The notes under the pieces are model-generated. The model was not told the DNA's origin, did no database searches, and worked only from the letters and a program-made list of their open reading frames with translations. A stretch of 64,000 bases of DNA. Origin: Chionoecetes opilio. Its lineage: Eukaryota > Arthropoda > Malacostraca > Decapoda > Majidae. This document shows, one piece after another, positions 1-10,699 of this stretch; positions within the stretch are counted from its first letter, which is position 1; each line of letters begins with the position of its first letter. The translations under genes and the position numbers were made by a program. Where the stretch lies: the NCBI GenBank assembly GCA_016584305.1, contig JACEEZ010001684.1, positions 48,072-112,071 on the forward strand, in the 5' to 3' direction.

Positions 1-1340
1 TTTCCAAAGGGACTCCAGCGCTGCGCACTTTTTTCTTCTAGTTGTCCGCGCGCTCTTTCCCCCAAAAAGTTGTCCGTCACAGCTTTGAATCCTCCCGCGC
101 CAGCTTTTTGGGGTTTGGTTGGGGAAAAGTTTCGCCCTTCATTACCTCTCGGTTTTTCGTCCAACAAAACCCACCTTTGATTTACCCCTCCGAAAGGTGT
201 TCCCAAACTTCTCCTTCAGGTAAAAAAACCCACCCCCTTCAGACCATTGCCGTAAAAATTCTTCATCAAGCCGAGCTTTATGTGGAGTGGGAAAAAAAAT
301 CTTGGCTGGGTCGAAAAGGGCGACTGCTTCACTTTGATCGACCAGGTACATGTCCGTCCGCTCTTCCAATCTTCCCTCGTCGTGATTTTTGTCGTCTTGC
401 TATCCCAGAGACAAAGGAAGCACGTTTTTGTGTACCTGACGCAGCCCTAAAAACAGCGCCCCCCTTTAAGTCTCCGAGAGTGCCAGTTGAAGTCATTGTA
501 CTTGTTTGGGAATCAAGCAGCTGCCGCATAGTCTCATAGGTCTCTTTCATGCCGAACGCGTGGCCGTGGGATGATGGTTTCTTGTTGCCATTGTGGAGAA
601 AAAACACCCTTAAGCTGTTCTCCCGAGTCGAGAAGAGGGCCAGTCGCAGGATCGTGACACAAAAAAGGTTCTTTCAACAGACCTTTTGATGTCCTGCAAA
701 ATGTCATGTGTCTTCCATCTCAAAGAACGACCCCATGTCGTTTGGGGACGTGCTTGAACAAGGATATCTTGGTGTTGGTTCAAGTGATTCCACTGCTGCA
801 GCCTTGAAAAGCAGTTCCTCGCCTTTGACAGCGAAGATCTTTTACAGATCTTTTAACTCCCCCCGGGTTTCAGAAGGTGTGGTTTTTTGTTCTTAGTGTC
901 GGGTTTAAAAGGTTCATCACCATCCCCTTCGCCCCTGTTAAATTTTGTTTGATCAGCTGACATGTTGGACGGGGTTTTTCGTCATCAGAGGCCGGTTTCG
1001 AGCGAGACGCAGTCAGCGTACTTATGTGGCCTTTATTTTCCTGTTGAAACCGGCGATGCTGTGCAGCAGAAATAACAAAAACATCATGAGATTGCGGCTC
1101 ACGCCATATCAGGGCACCGCAAATGGAATGTCGCGCGCTTGCCCCCAACCACGAGTTTTAGGCGAGTGGCAGTTGTGCAGCAGATGTGTGGGCCCAGCTC
1201 TTTCCTTGGTCCCCCCCTTCACCCCAAATGTGAAAGTAGGCGGCCTTTATTTTTCCCGCCGAGATACCTTTTGTGTTGATCTTTTTGGGGATACCCCCAA
1301 AAAGACTAACAGAAGTTTCTGGAGTTGGGGACAGGAACGT
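1..1340 (-). pseudogene. Broken gene of the arthropod multi-copy 'PLHIKLGLMK' protein family (cut by window start)
   Basis: Minus-strand coding debris that must be read across several frames. From N to C terminus I see a GDQGKSWAPHICC zinc-ligand-like segment (near 1250), WREPQSHD (near 1100), a stretch containing LHNGNKKP (near 595), a CLWDSK segment (near 410), PLHIKLGLMKNF at about 293-258, then YLKEKFGNTF and VGFVGR. This order matches an uncharacterised protein family that I associate with arthropod genomes; its function is unknown and I assume it is carried by a transposon. A second copy lies at 23985-25640. Frameshifts are frequent and many fall in long homopolymers, so some may be sequencing errors. 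The C-terminal part lies outside the window. Family recognition is fairly sure; mobility is inferred. Confidence 0.6.
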
Positions 1341-1895
1341 CTACTTGTTTAAATGAAAGAAAAAAACAAACAAAAATTAGTAGTTATAATTTTCGTTATA
1401 CGTAGTTCGAAAAGGTGTAGGGCAGATGCCCCTTAAAGGGCGTGTCTGTAGTAGTTTGTATAGCGTATTATTGCGGCGTGATGTGGTTTTTTTGCCGTGG
1501 TCTAGTTTTTGTTAAAGAAAGCGTTTCTCAAGAGCGGGACTTTTTTCTGCGCGCAGCCAAGGCTCACAAGGCCCCCCAAAATAACCCGCGCAACCCAACC
1601 CCAAACCCCCGCAAACAAAACGCTATACAAAACTAGTACAGACAGCGACCTTTAGAGGCAGTCTGCAGTCCACCCCTTACGAAATATGCATTTAAAAAAC
1701 AAGGAATTGAAGCATTTATGATAAAAAAAGAAAAAAGAATTTTTGTAAAATTTTATTGAAATCCGCTTCTAGGCAAGGGTATTTTTGTAACTCAAGCCCG
1801 AGGTACACAAAAAGGTTTTGATTTTTTAAATCAGCTACCCAAATTGTCTAAATCGCTTTAAATCTCCCGTAGCAAAAAATTTTTTTGTCCAGTGT
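1341..1895. other. Non-coding AT-rich interval
   Basis: I see no coding pattern, repeat array or terminal repeat here. It is AT-rich with short homopolymers and leads into the minisatellite that starts near 1897. Confidence 0.5.
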
Positions 1896-1896
1896 A

Positions 1897-2078
1897 TCGA
1901 ATAAGGGGGGGTGGCTGGACCCCTTATCATATAAAGGGGGGGTGGGTGACCCCTTATCGAAAAGGGAGGGGGCTGGAGCCATTATCGATTAAGGGAGGGT
2001 GGCTGGAGCCATTATCGATATAAGGGAGGGTGGGGACCCATTATCGATATAAGGGAGGGTGGTGGAGCCATTATTGTA
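1897..2078. repeat. ~30-bp minisatellite, six degenerate units
   Basis: Six head-to-tail units of the form ATAAGGGAGGGTGGCTGGAG followed by CCATTATCGAT. The first three units have CCCC in place of the AGCC core. Each unit is G-rich on one side and ends in an ATCGAT-like junction. It directly precedes the first Helitron 5' module. Confidence 0.85.
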
Positions 2079-2090
2079 CGATTATCTTCT

Positions 2091-3502
2091 TCTAATTTTA
2101 AAAAAAGCGAAAGTGTGTTGTCTGTGTGTGTGTGTGTGTGTGGGGTGTTTGTGTGTGTGTGGGGTGTGTGGTGTGTTGTGGTAAGGTTCCGCCCCCCGTG
2201 GCGCAACATCCATAGGGCCTTTTTGGAACAGGTTTACGGGGAAGGTCAAAACCCCCCTTATGAGATGATTTCCCATCATTTTTTTTTTTTTTTTTTTTGC
2301 AGCCTATTTCGAGAATTGTGAAACAAAGTAGGTTTCAAAAATTGAGGAAGCCTTTATGTAGGGTGATGGGTAATGGGTGAGTGAATGGGTGGGGTGATGG
2401 GTAATGGGTGTGGGGTGATGGGTGAGTGAATGGGTGGGGGGTGATGGGATGGGGGTGATGGTGATGGGTGAGGGGGAATAGGTGGGGGGTGATGGGTAAT
2501 CTATAATAATATAAGCAAAAGTGTGTCTCTCTGTCTGTCTGTGTGTGTGGTGTGTGTGTGTGTGTCTGGTATAGGTTCCGCCCCCCGTGGCGCAATCAAC
2601 TCATATGGCACATTTTTGGAACCGGGTTGACCAGGGGAAGGTTTTAAGCCCAATTATGAGATGATCCGATCATTTTTTTTTTTCTTTTTTTAGCAGCCTA
2701 TTAGCGATAATTGTGAAAAAAAAGTGGGTTGCGAGAATTGAGGAAACCTTGATGTAGGGTGATGGGTAATGGGTGAGTGAATGGGTGGGGTGATGGGTAA
2801 TGGGTGTGGGGTGATGGGTGAGTGAATGGGTGGGGGGTGAGGGGTTGGGGGTGATGGGTGATGGGTGAGGGAATAGGTGGGGGGTGATGGGTAATGGTAA
2901 ATATAAGCGAAAGTGTGTCTGTGTGTGTGTGTGTCTGGTATAGGTTCTGCCCCCGTGGCGCAATCACCTCATATGGCACAGTTTTGGAACCGGTTGACCA
3001 GGGGAAGGTTTTAAGCCAGTTATGAGATGATCCGATCACTTTTTGTTTTTGTTTTTTAGCAGCATATAGCGATAATTTGTGAAAAAAAAGTGGGTTGCGA
3101 GAATTGAGGAAAACCTTTGATGTAGGGTGATGGGAAAGGGGGTGAGTGAAGGGTGGGGTGATGGGTAATGGGTGTGGGGGATGGGTGAGTAAATGGGGGG
3201 GGGGTGGGGGTTTTGGGGAGATGGGGTGGGAGGGAATAGGGGGGGGTGATGGGAAAAGGGTGGTGAATGGGGGGAGGTGAGGGGTAATGGGTGAGGAAGG
3301 GTGGGGGGTGATGGGAATGGGTGAGTGAAGGGTGGGGGGAATCAACATTTTACCCCGTGATTTCGGGAAAAATTTAGAAGGGGCTATCTGGAGGTCCGTG
3401 TTTGGGGGGCCGAAGGCCCCCCAAAACACAGGGGGGGGCAAAGGCCCCCACTAAAGCCCCCGCGGAGCTACCAAAATCCGCCGGGGGGCGGTTTTGTGGT
3501 AG
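2091..3502 (+). mobile_element. Stacked Helitron-like element: three 5' modules, one 3' end
   Basis: Three successive modules near 2091, 2500 and 2900 each begin with an AAGCGAAAGTGTGT-type block. The first two start with TCTA, as Helitron 5' ends do. Each continues through a (GT)n tract, a GGTTCCGCCCCCCGTGGCGC-type block, a poly-T and a GGTGATGGGTAATGGGTGAG minisatellite. The third module alone runs on to a GC hairpin (CCGCC/GGCGG, near 3479-3491) followed by GTAG and a T at 3502/3503, which fits a Helitron 3' terminus. The single complete relative at 31601-32230 shows the expected unit order. No Rep/helicase gene is present, so it is non-autonomous. Confidence 0.7.
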
Positions 3503-3624
3503 TAAAATATAGTTTAAAAACTTTTATTGATGATTTTTATTTTATGTACCCTAAAAATTTGAAAATAAGCTTTAATTATCAGGAGATTTTCCAAAAATAA
3601 TGAGACTTAAAATTAAAATTATTA

Positions 3625-3730
3625 TATATCTCTCTCTCTACTCTCTCTCCACACCACACCCCACACGCACACGCACACCACACGCACACGCACACGCACA
3701 CGCAACCCCCACACCCCACACTCACCCCCA
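3625..3730. repeat. (CT)n then (CACACG)n/(CA)n microsatellite
   Basis: A short CT run is followed by CA/CACACG repeats. Open reading frames here are low-complexity artefacts. Confidence 0.9.
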
Positions 3731-3814
3731 GTGGATTAACATGCGGCATAAAAGAGGGTGGCGGGGTTGGAAAGGAGATCAACAAAAATATTCCCCCTTT
3801 CCCGCAAAATAAAA

Positions 3815-3897
3815 TCTCTCTCTTTCTCTTTCGAGAGAGAGAGGAGAGAAAAGGAAGAGAGAGAGAAGAGAAGGAGAGGGGAGGAGAGAGGAGGGGA

Positions 3898-3930
<33 letters not shown>

Positions 3931-3973
3931 GAGAAGAGAAGAGAGAGAAAAAAGAGAGAGAGAGAGAGGAGAG
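3815..3973. repeat. (GA)n microsatellite
   Basis: Purine tract of GA and GGA units about 150 bp long. It ends at a perfect 32-bp palindrome. Confidence 0.95.
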
Positions 3974-4005
3974 CCCCACCCCAACCCCCGGGGGTTGGGG
4001 TGGGG
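3974..4005. repeat. Perfect 32-bp GC palindrome
   Basis: CCCCACCCCAACCCCC is followed immediately by its exact reverse complement, giving 16 + 16 bp with no spacer. Both strands also carry G-runs that could form quadruplex structures. Confidence 0.9.
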
Positions 4006-4224
4006 TTTCCCCCCAAACACAACATAAGGGTGAATGAAAAAAAATGTACTATGGAGAGGGGGCCCATACGACGTAGCTCAGGCCCTGTAAAAATAAACTA
4101 GATAAATTTACAACTGATGCTTTTCCAAACACACAAGAAAATAATGTTAGAACTATCGAACCATTATTATAATTAATTTTTAATGTTATATGTAACGACC
4201 ACACCGCACGCTACACATGCATAC

Positions 4225-5030
4225 CAATTCTTTTTATAAAATATAAACGATAGCCCATGCAAGCAAAAAACTTGAATTTGTCATATATGCAGACGACACC
4301 AAAATATTTTATCAATGATATAAATTCCTTTATACAAACCCATACAGAAATACATTGGTAAAAACAAAGGAAAGGGCACAAAAATTTTAATAAAAGTGAC
4401 AAAACCGTTATTTTTTTTTCAAAATCGTTCTACAAAAAAAATATCTCCAATAACCTAGAAGATCAAATAACTCACCGGTCAGCCATACAAAAATGTTTAG
4501 GTCTTTATATTGACGAGCATTTAAACGGGGGTCACCACATTAATGCAGTAAAACCTAGTAATGTATATCTAAATTATGTGGAGTGTTGTACAGGATTCGT
4601 CACAAACTTACTAAAGAAGCTATGATTACCATCTACTATACCTTATGTTACCCTAATCTCATGTATTGTGTTTTGTCTGGGGTGGTAAATTGGCCTTCTT
4701 ATCTCAATAAATTTATCAGTAGCGCAAAATACATTTTTTAGATGTTTATTTTTCATTGGGTAATTCGACTCTGTAAGTTTATATATTCAACACATAAATT
4801 ACTAAAATTTGATAAATGTAAAAAACTATTTTTTGCTATTTTTGTTTTTTTTAAAAAATTTAAACTCTCATTTCAGAAACATAATTTTCTTTGGTAGGAA
4901 TCTTATGTAAAAAGAGGCACCGGTATAGACCTAGATGTCCGAAATACCGCACAACTCTGTACGGGCAAGCATATGTACCCGGACCACTTTAGGGAATCAT
5001 TACCAAAAAAATTTTAAAATCTTTTTTAAA
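4225..5030 (+). pseudogene. Non-LTR retrotransposon reverse transcriptase remnant
   Basis: Plus-strand reading across frames gives EFVIYADDTKIF (about 4275-4310), the catalytic YADD box of LINE reverse transcriptases. Further on are RIRHKLTKEAMITIYYTLCY (near 4590-4645), then PNLMYCVLSGVVNW and YLNKFISSAKYIF. That order, a catalytic box followed by a YxxLxYPxLxYC-like thumb segment, is typical of Jockey/CR1-type LINEs. Stops and frameshifts are many, so it is dead. I cannot place its ends or its exact clade. Confidence 0.7.
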
Positions 5031-5500
5031 CAATAGACCTCCCCATTTTAAGAAAACTTCTAGAAATTTTTTGTAACACTTCAATCTATAAAAATATCAG
5101 TTGGGGAAATGAAAGGGTTTTGTTATGCATGGGGGTTTGTAGCTATTTGTGTGTGAGGGTTTGCATATGTGTAGTATGTAAAGGTTTTTGCATTCTAAAT
5201 GTATAAATTATTGGAATTTTTTTATGATTGTTTGTACAATGGGTTTGTAGATTTTTTCGTTTGTGTTTTTGTGTGGTGGCTTTGGTGCGTACGTGCGTTG
5301 CGTTCGTGCGTCGTTTGTGAATTTTTTCCCTGTTTGTCCGCCCACTTTTGCCTATCCTATGCATTTCTTATTAAATTATTTTGTCTCCAGGGAGCCTTGG
5401 CTCGGCGGGGACCGTGCCTTTTTAATGCATTTTGTTTAGTTTTCCTTTTGTAATTTTTATACTGGCAAAAAATATGAAATTGAACTTTAAAAAAAAAACT
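5031..5500. other. Non-coding interval
   Basis: AT-rich, T-rich on the plus strand; I see no gene. It leads into a (CA)n block at 5512-5580. Confidence 0.4.
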
Positions 5501-5511
5501 TGAACTTTTAA

Positions 5512-5580
5512 CACACACACACACCACACACACACACACCCCACCACACACCCCCCACACCACACACACACACACACAGA
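5512..5580. repeat. (CA)n microsatellite
   Basis: CA repeats with CCA interruptions. Confidence 0.95.
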
Positions 5581-5644
5581 TGGAACAGGGGTGACAGGTA
5601 GGAAGTAGGGAAAGAGATGAGAAGGGTCGTTTTTCTGTATTTTC

Positions 5645-5725
5645 TTTAATTATATATATTATATATATAATTTATAGATATATATTTATATAATATATAT
5701 ATATTATATTTTATATATTATATCT
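5645..5725. repeat. (TA)n-rich tract
   Basis: Imperfect TATATA run with no other signal. Confidence 0.85.
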
Positions 5726-5808
5726 CATTTTGATATTATAATGATGTCAACACTTTGTTGATGAACTTCATTATTGAGCGTCTATAATTTTTGAAAATAC
5801 GTTATAAA

Positions 5809-6480
5809 TCGAGAGAGAGAGAGAAAGGGGGGAGAGAGAGGGAAGAAGAGAGAGGAGGGGAGAGAGAGAAGAGAGACGAGAGAGCATCGCCCATCTGATC
5901 CTTTAAAAACCTTATCTCGTCTCGTTTCCCCCTCTTCTTCTCTCTCTCCCTTTTTCCTCTCTCTTTTTCTCTCTCTCTCTCTCTCCTCTCCTTTTCTAAT
6001 CTTGCTAAATTTGCTATGTATTTTCAAAAAATAAAAATTTTCCCAAAATTACGTTTTTGTGTGTGAGAGAGAGAGAGGGAGGAGAGAGAGGGGGAGAGAG
6101 AGGAGAGAGAGGAGAAGAGAGAGAGAAAGAGGAGAGAGAGAGAGAGAGAGAGAGGAGGAGAGGAAAAGGGGAGAGGAGAGAAAAAAAAAAAAGATACTTT
6201 GCAAGTACCAACACAAAAGGTTTTTGAAATAAAAGTGCCATCCGCCAGGACGAACTTGGGGAACTCGAATCGCTGACCGAAAGCAGGATTTGCATCGGTC
6301 CACGACTCTACCAACCGGGGCCAACCTGGGGGTAGAGAGAGAAGAGAGAGAGAGAAGAGAGAGAGAGAGAGGAGAGAAGAAGAGAGAGAAAAAAGGGGGA
6401 GAGAGAGAGAGAGGAGAGAGAGGAGAAGGAGAAAAGAGAGAGAGAGAGAGCGTGAAGAGAAAAGGGGAAGAGGAGGAGGG
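5809..6480. repeat. Cluster of GA/CT microsatellite blocks
   Basis: GA tract 5809-5885, CT tract 5930-5998, GA tracts 6060-6185 and 6330-6480. The opposing polarity of the first two blocks allows an intramolecular hairpin. A tRNA-like segment sits between the last two GA blocks. Serine/leucine-rich and Arg/Glu-rich ORFs across these tracts are artefacts. Confidence 0.95.
6237..6325 (-). mobile_element. tRNA-like SINE head
   Basis: On the minus strand a box A-like TTGGTAGAGTCGTGG and a box B-like GCGATTCGAGTTCC lie about 35 bp apart, as in a tRNA-derived RNA polymerase III promoter. The ends do not pair as an acceptor stem and GA repeats flank both sides, so it is a SINE head or pseudo-tRNA rather than a functional tRNA gene. 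Confidence 0.5.
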
Positions 6481-6624
6481 AGACAGACGGTGGCGCTACG
6501 AATTTTACTAACTAGGGTAAAAAAATGTGGCCTCTGGTAAACCGGGGGGATTTTTTCCTGCTGGGGAAAAACATGGCGGCAGTGGTGCCAAAACGCTTTG
6601 CAATTTATTACTATTGATAATGTG

Positions 6625-7870
6625 CTTACTTGTTGGCAACCAGATGAGATGTCATTCCGTGTTAGGGATTCAGATGAATGTGCATTACCTTTTTTGTGCA
6701 ACTCAGATGAGAGTCTTACCGTGTTTGCTCTAGATGAGAGGCATTACCGTGTTTGCATCTCAGATGAGATGTCATTACCGTGTTGGCATCTCAGATGAGA
6801 TGTGCTTCCGGTTTGCATCTCAGAGAATGTGCTTTTCCCGTGTTGTGCATCTCAGAGAGATGTGCATTACCGTGTTGGCATCTCAAAAATGAGATGGGCT
6901 TACCGTGTTTGGTTTCCAGATGGGTTGCTTACGTTTGTGCACTCAGATGAGATGTGCATTACCGTGTTATGCTTCAGAGAGATGTGCTTTACGTGTTAGC
7001 TCTAGATGAGAGGGCATTACCGTTTATGCATTCAGATGAGATGTGCATTCCCGTGTTGTATCTCAGATGAGTGTGCATTCCCGTGTTATGATCTCAGATG
7101 AAGTGCTTTTACGTGTTGGATCTAAAATAATTTTTTTTTGTTACTGTGTTGTGCATCTCAGTAGATGTGCTTTACCGTGTTTGCATCCAATGGATGGCAT
7201 TACCGTGTTTGCATCTCAGATGGATGTGCTACCGGTAGCACTCAGTTGAGATTGTTTACCTTTGTGATTCAGAGAGATGTCCCATTCCCGGTTGTGCATC
7301 TCAGATGAGTGTGCTTTACCGTGTTGGCATCTCGAGAGATGGCTACCGTGTTATGCTCAGATGAGATGGGCTTACCGGTTATGCATCTCAGATGAAGTGC
7401 ATACCGTGTGTGCATCCAGATGAGATGTGCTTAACGTGTTATGTCATCTCAGATGAGATGGTGCATTACCGTGTTATGCATCTCAGATGAGATATGCATT
7501 ACCGTGTTGTGCATCTCAGATGAGATGTGCATTACCGTGTTATGCATCTCAGATGAGATGTGCATTACCGTGTTATGCATCTCAGATGAGATGTGCATTA
7601 CCGTGTTGTGCATCTCAGATGAGATGTGCATTACCGTGTTGTGCATCTCAGATGAGATGTGCATTACCGTGTTGTGCATCTCAGATGAGATGTGCATTAC
7701 CGTGTTGTGCATCTCAGATGAGATGTGCATTACCGTGTTGTGCATCTCAGATGAGATGTGCATTACCGTGTTGTGCATCTCAGATGAGATGTGCAGGTTA
7801 AGATACGCATTACCGTGTTGTGCATCTCAGATGACATGCGTATTATATGATGCGGATGAGATGCACAACA
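6625..7870 (+). repeat. 33-bp satellite array; degenerate start, near-perfect end
   Basis: The unit is GTGCATTACCGTGTTGTGCA then TCTCAGATGAGAT. About 11 near-identical units lie at 7441-7800, and 6640-7440 holds the same unit with frequent single-base losses. Each unit contains the inverted repeat CATCTC-AGAT-GAGATG. Because 33 is a multiple of three, frames stay open on both strands and give 11-residue peptide repeats, which I do not believe are proteins. A lone unit-like sequence recurs near 9354. Confidence 0.9.
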
Positions 7871-7904
7871 AGGTAAAATGTAAATGAAGAATCATATTTT
7901 TTTT

Positions 7905-8145
7905 GTACATTTGTGCCTATTGTGCTTGTAGGCAGTGACCTCCAAGGCTCGAATGGTAGGCCCTGGAGGTTCACTTGAGGGCTGTGATGGATGGGTCTTG
8001 CCCGTGGAAACGCAAGCAGTTTTTTTATAGTGACATCTGACGCCTGTGATTAGAGGCTCATGCCGCCCCCCTGTGTCCTCCGATGCACTCGCAATCGATG
8101 GTGGAGTTACACATTTATTTACACATTTAGGGTACCGTAGACTGC
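7905..8145 (-). mobile_element. SINE body fragment (headless copy)
   Basis: About 240 bp matches the body of the tRNA-headed SINE at 33795-34146: a TGCCTATxGxGCxTGTAGGC block, GGAGGTTCACTTGAGGGCTG, and GATTAGAGGCTCATGCCGCC followed by CCCTGTGTCCTCCGATGCAC. The tRNA-like head is missing. Confidence 0.8.
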
Positions 8146-8420
8146 AGACCCCACTGGTTTACACTTGTTTAAGATTAGGGTTTTTTTGTGTTTCTGTGTC
8201 GACTCTCGTTGTGAGATATTCTATGTTTTTGAAGACCTCTTAAAGGCTTCTAGTCTTTTGTTTCTTTTGTTAACCGTTGCTTGCTTTCTTTACTTTTTTT
8301 TTATTATATTAAATAAATGTCATAGTAACTTTATTAACTTTCTTTGTCCCGTATGTTTATTTTCTTTATTCATTTTTTTGGTTACGCGGCTCGGACCTGT
8401 AATTTTCACTCTGCCGTCGT

Positions 8421-8423
<3 letters not shown>

Positions 8424-8480
<57 letters not shown>
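8424..8480. repeat. (TA)n microsatellite
   Basis: About 28 uninterrupted TA units. Confidence 0.98.
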
Positions 8481-8482
<2 letters not shown>

Positions 8483-8484
8483 AC

Positions 8485-8960
8485 TAATTCAAACAATAGA
8501 TATAAAGACTCGGAATCCAGGGATTCCAACACACGTAGGCGGATGTCAGTTATGTAAACGTACTATTTTACTGTGAAAAGTAAGCCTTGACATAAATTCT
8601 GACTACATTCTAAACACATAACAAGGCGGTAGTACTCTGTCAACGCGTTTTCGTTGAAGATTGAAGATTTTGATGATTTTCCATCAACATTCTGTGCATA
8701 AAGTTGAAACAAATGCCTTCCATGTAATTAATTCTCAGATACTTTTTATTTATTATTATTTTCTTTTTTACGTTGGAGCCTATAGCGCCTGTATGTTACT
8801 GCTTACACAAACGATAACTGGGTAATCATAAATAACTGTAGACTATTTTTATTGTCTCAGATAAATGCTTAAAAACATGACACTAGGCAACTTCAATCCA
8901 GATCACCCCACTAAGGCTGTCCCGTAGGTGGAGACTGTCCATTTTTTTTAGTAAATAGTG
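8485..8960. other. Non-coding; short SINE-end fragment near 8750-8800
   Basis: Mostly unremarkable AT-rich DNA. A poly-T/ATT run followed by GAGCCTATAGCGCCTGTA near 8775 matches the 3' end block of the SINE family seen at 19800 and 33820. Confidence 0.5.
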
Positions 8961-8969
8961 TTCCAGGAA

Positions 8970-9278
8970 TTAGTTTAAGATCCCATTGTTCATCCACTGT
9001 TTTCTCAATTTTCTCTCAAATTGAACAACAATACTTGTGTTTTTTCCAAATGTCCCCAACTCCTTTATCTTCCTATCTGCCACAGACATGACGCCTTCCT
9101 GTCCATGTTTGCAGGTTGTCTTCGTGATTATATCATCGATGTCCCACTTTTCCATGGGCTCTACTCTCACTGGCCGTCTGCAGCCCTCTCCGATCTCGCC
9201 CTGAACAACATCACCCTGGTGGGCACGGAGCTCGTCCTGACTCCAGCACAGATAGACATGACAGTAGCTGGCTTCCAA
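8970..9278 (-). CDS. Possible unrecognised exon, 102 codons
   Basis: Minus-strand open frame with protein-like composition, including DELRAHQGDVVQGEIGEG and WDIDDIITKTTCKHGQEG. It has no low-complexity bias, unlike almost every other ORF nearby. I do not recognise a family, and no start or splice sites are convincing. The overlapping plus-strand frame at 9021-9299 is also open. It may be an exon of a host gene or of an old transposon. Confidence 0.2.
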   Translation of the reverse strand: MEASYCHVYLCWSQDELRAHQGDVVQGEIGEGCRRPVRVEPMEKWDIDDIITKTTCKHGQEGVMSVADRKIKELGTFGKNTSIVVQFERKLRKQWMNNGILN

Positions 9279-9591
9279 GAAAATTTATTTCATATATAAA
9301 TGGAACTATTTCTCAAAAAAATCCGTACGACACAATTTCAAGGTGTTGTACAGATGAGATGTGCATGTACACATATAGAGACCAAAAGACTTATATTTAA
9401 TACTGATACAAAAATCTTCATGTTGAACTACGATGACAGCATCGCTTGGCGCTTATGAAATAACGGTTATTAGGTTATTAGAGACTACTGTAAACAAGGC
9501 TTGAGTTGTGGGCAGAGTGACAACAGCAGGGAATTGGCCCACACACATGAAGCTACACATACTGGCATCCTACTATTTGTTTCTTATTCCC

Positions 9592-9800
9592 TTAATCCCT
9601 TCACGCCCAAATCTGTCCTTTGTTATGAAAATCATATATTGTCGAGCCATAAAATAACAAAGTGACCAAATATACCAAATGGTGTTAGTCGACAAGGATA
9701 CTAAACAGGGCATTGATAAATATTGCTTATATTCACCAAAAAATCGTCTAATGGTGGTTATATTACCATGGAAATTATGTTCTGGGTCTCAAGAGGTTAA
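9592..9800 (-). mobile_element. TTAA-flanked MITE
   Basis: Starts TTAATCCCTTCACGCCCAAA and ends CTCAAGAGGTTAA, imperfect inverted termini flanked by TTAA. The interior (a GTCGAGCCATAAAATAACAA block) is the reverse complement of the elements at 36250-36497, 18620-18860 and 12880-13105. Confidence 0.7.
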
Positions 9801-10690
9801 TCTAAACTTCTGTGAATCAGAAAGAAGGTGTGCTATTTCCAGTATCATTTATATGTTTGTGATATTACAATACGAAAAAAATTACAATTGAAATAATATT
9901 TTCCTCTACGGTATAACGTGTTCATGTTAAATGGTACTCTTAAGTGATTAAGCTCGAGAATATACTAAATCCCTTGATACGAGAGCGCCGGTAGAGGACA
10001 CACAGACACTCAGACATCCTGCTTTAGTATAGATACTACGATTATACACATACATATGATATCTAACCAGTGCCGTAATAACACAATAGTAAGGTAATAA
10101 TCAAGAAAAAATGGCTTTCTTTCGCAATTCACACTGATAAAGATGAGGTGAATATCAGTGTTATCACAATTAAGATTCGCAGCGTGGGGGCAGTAGTAGG
10201 CTACAAGATTTCGCCTAATACTAATTCAAATGAATATTAGACTAATTAATAGACTCACGTCTTGCTCCCCTGTTGTGACACACACTATATACCAACAATG
10301 TTCTTCATAATAGAACAGAAACAGACCACCTTATAGTGTGCATGGATACTCATTCTCCTCTTCCTCTGCCTTATAAGTTGTACGCACAGCTCGGAAATGT
10401 CATGTGAAGTGATCTAAATAATCTCCCATCGGCAGGTTTAAGGAGGTGGAAATGTCGTTAGCCTTATTGAAGTCACGCATCCTCTTGTACATAAGTAAAC
10501 AGCAACATTGTAATGGGTATTACTGCACTAACACTGGCTTATGTATAACTATATTCCTGTGCTTGCTTAGCCTTAGCATAAGCTGATCATTTTTTGTAGT
10601 ATTTTAAGACTGAAAATATACTTTATTTTTGTTTATTTTATTCATGAGAACACTGAATTTAGGCTTATTGTGGATAGATAAGTATTAATT
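9801..10690. other. Non-coding interval
   Basis: AT-rich sequence with no repeat array, terminal repeat or coding pattern that I can identify. Confidence 0.5.
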
Positions 10691-10699
10691 ATTCGTATC

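Noticed and set aside
2701..3441. 246-codon Pro/His/Ser-rich minus-strand ORF
   Set aside because: Translation of the Helitron minisatellite and poly-T tracts.
3579..4067. Leu/Ser-rich and Arg/Glu-rich ORFs on both strands
   Set aside because: Products of the GA microsatellite.
6024..6701. 225-codon Ser/Leu-rich minus-strand ORF
   Set aside because: Runs through three GA/CT microsatellite blocks; the non-repeat parts show no conserved pattern.
7441..7800. CRISPR-like regular repeat array
   Set aside because: The whole 33-bp unit repeats, with no variable spacers, in eukaryotic satellite DNA.
7441..7887. 148-codon ORF and its antisense 109-codon ORF with 11-residue repeats
   Set aside because: A 33-bp satellite keeps every non-stop frame open on both strands; no non-repeat sequence is attached.
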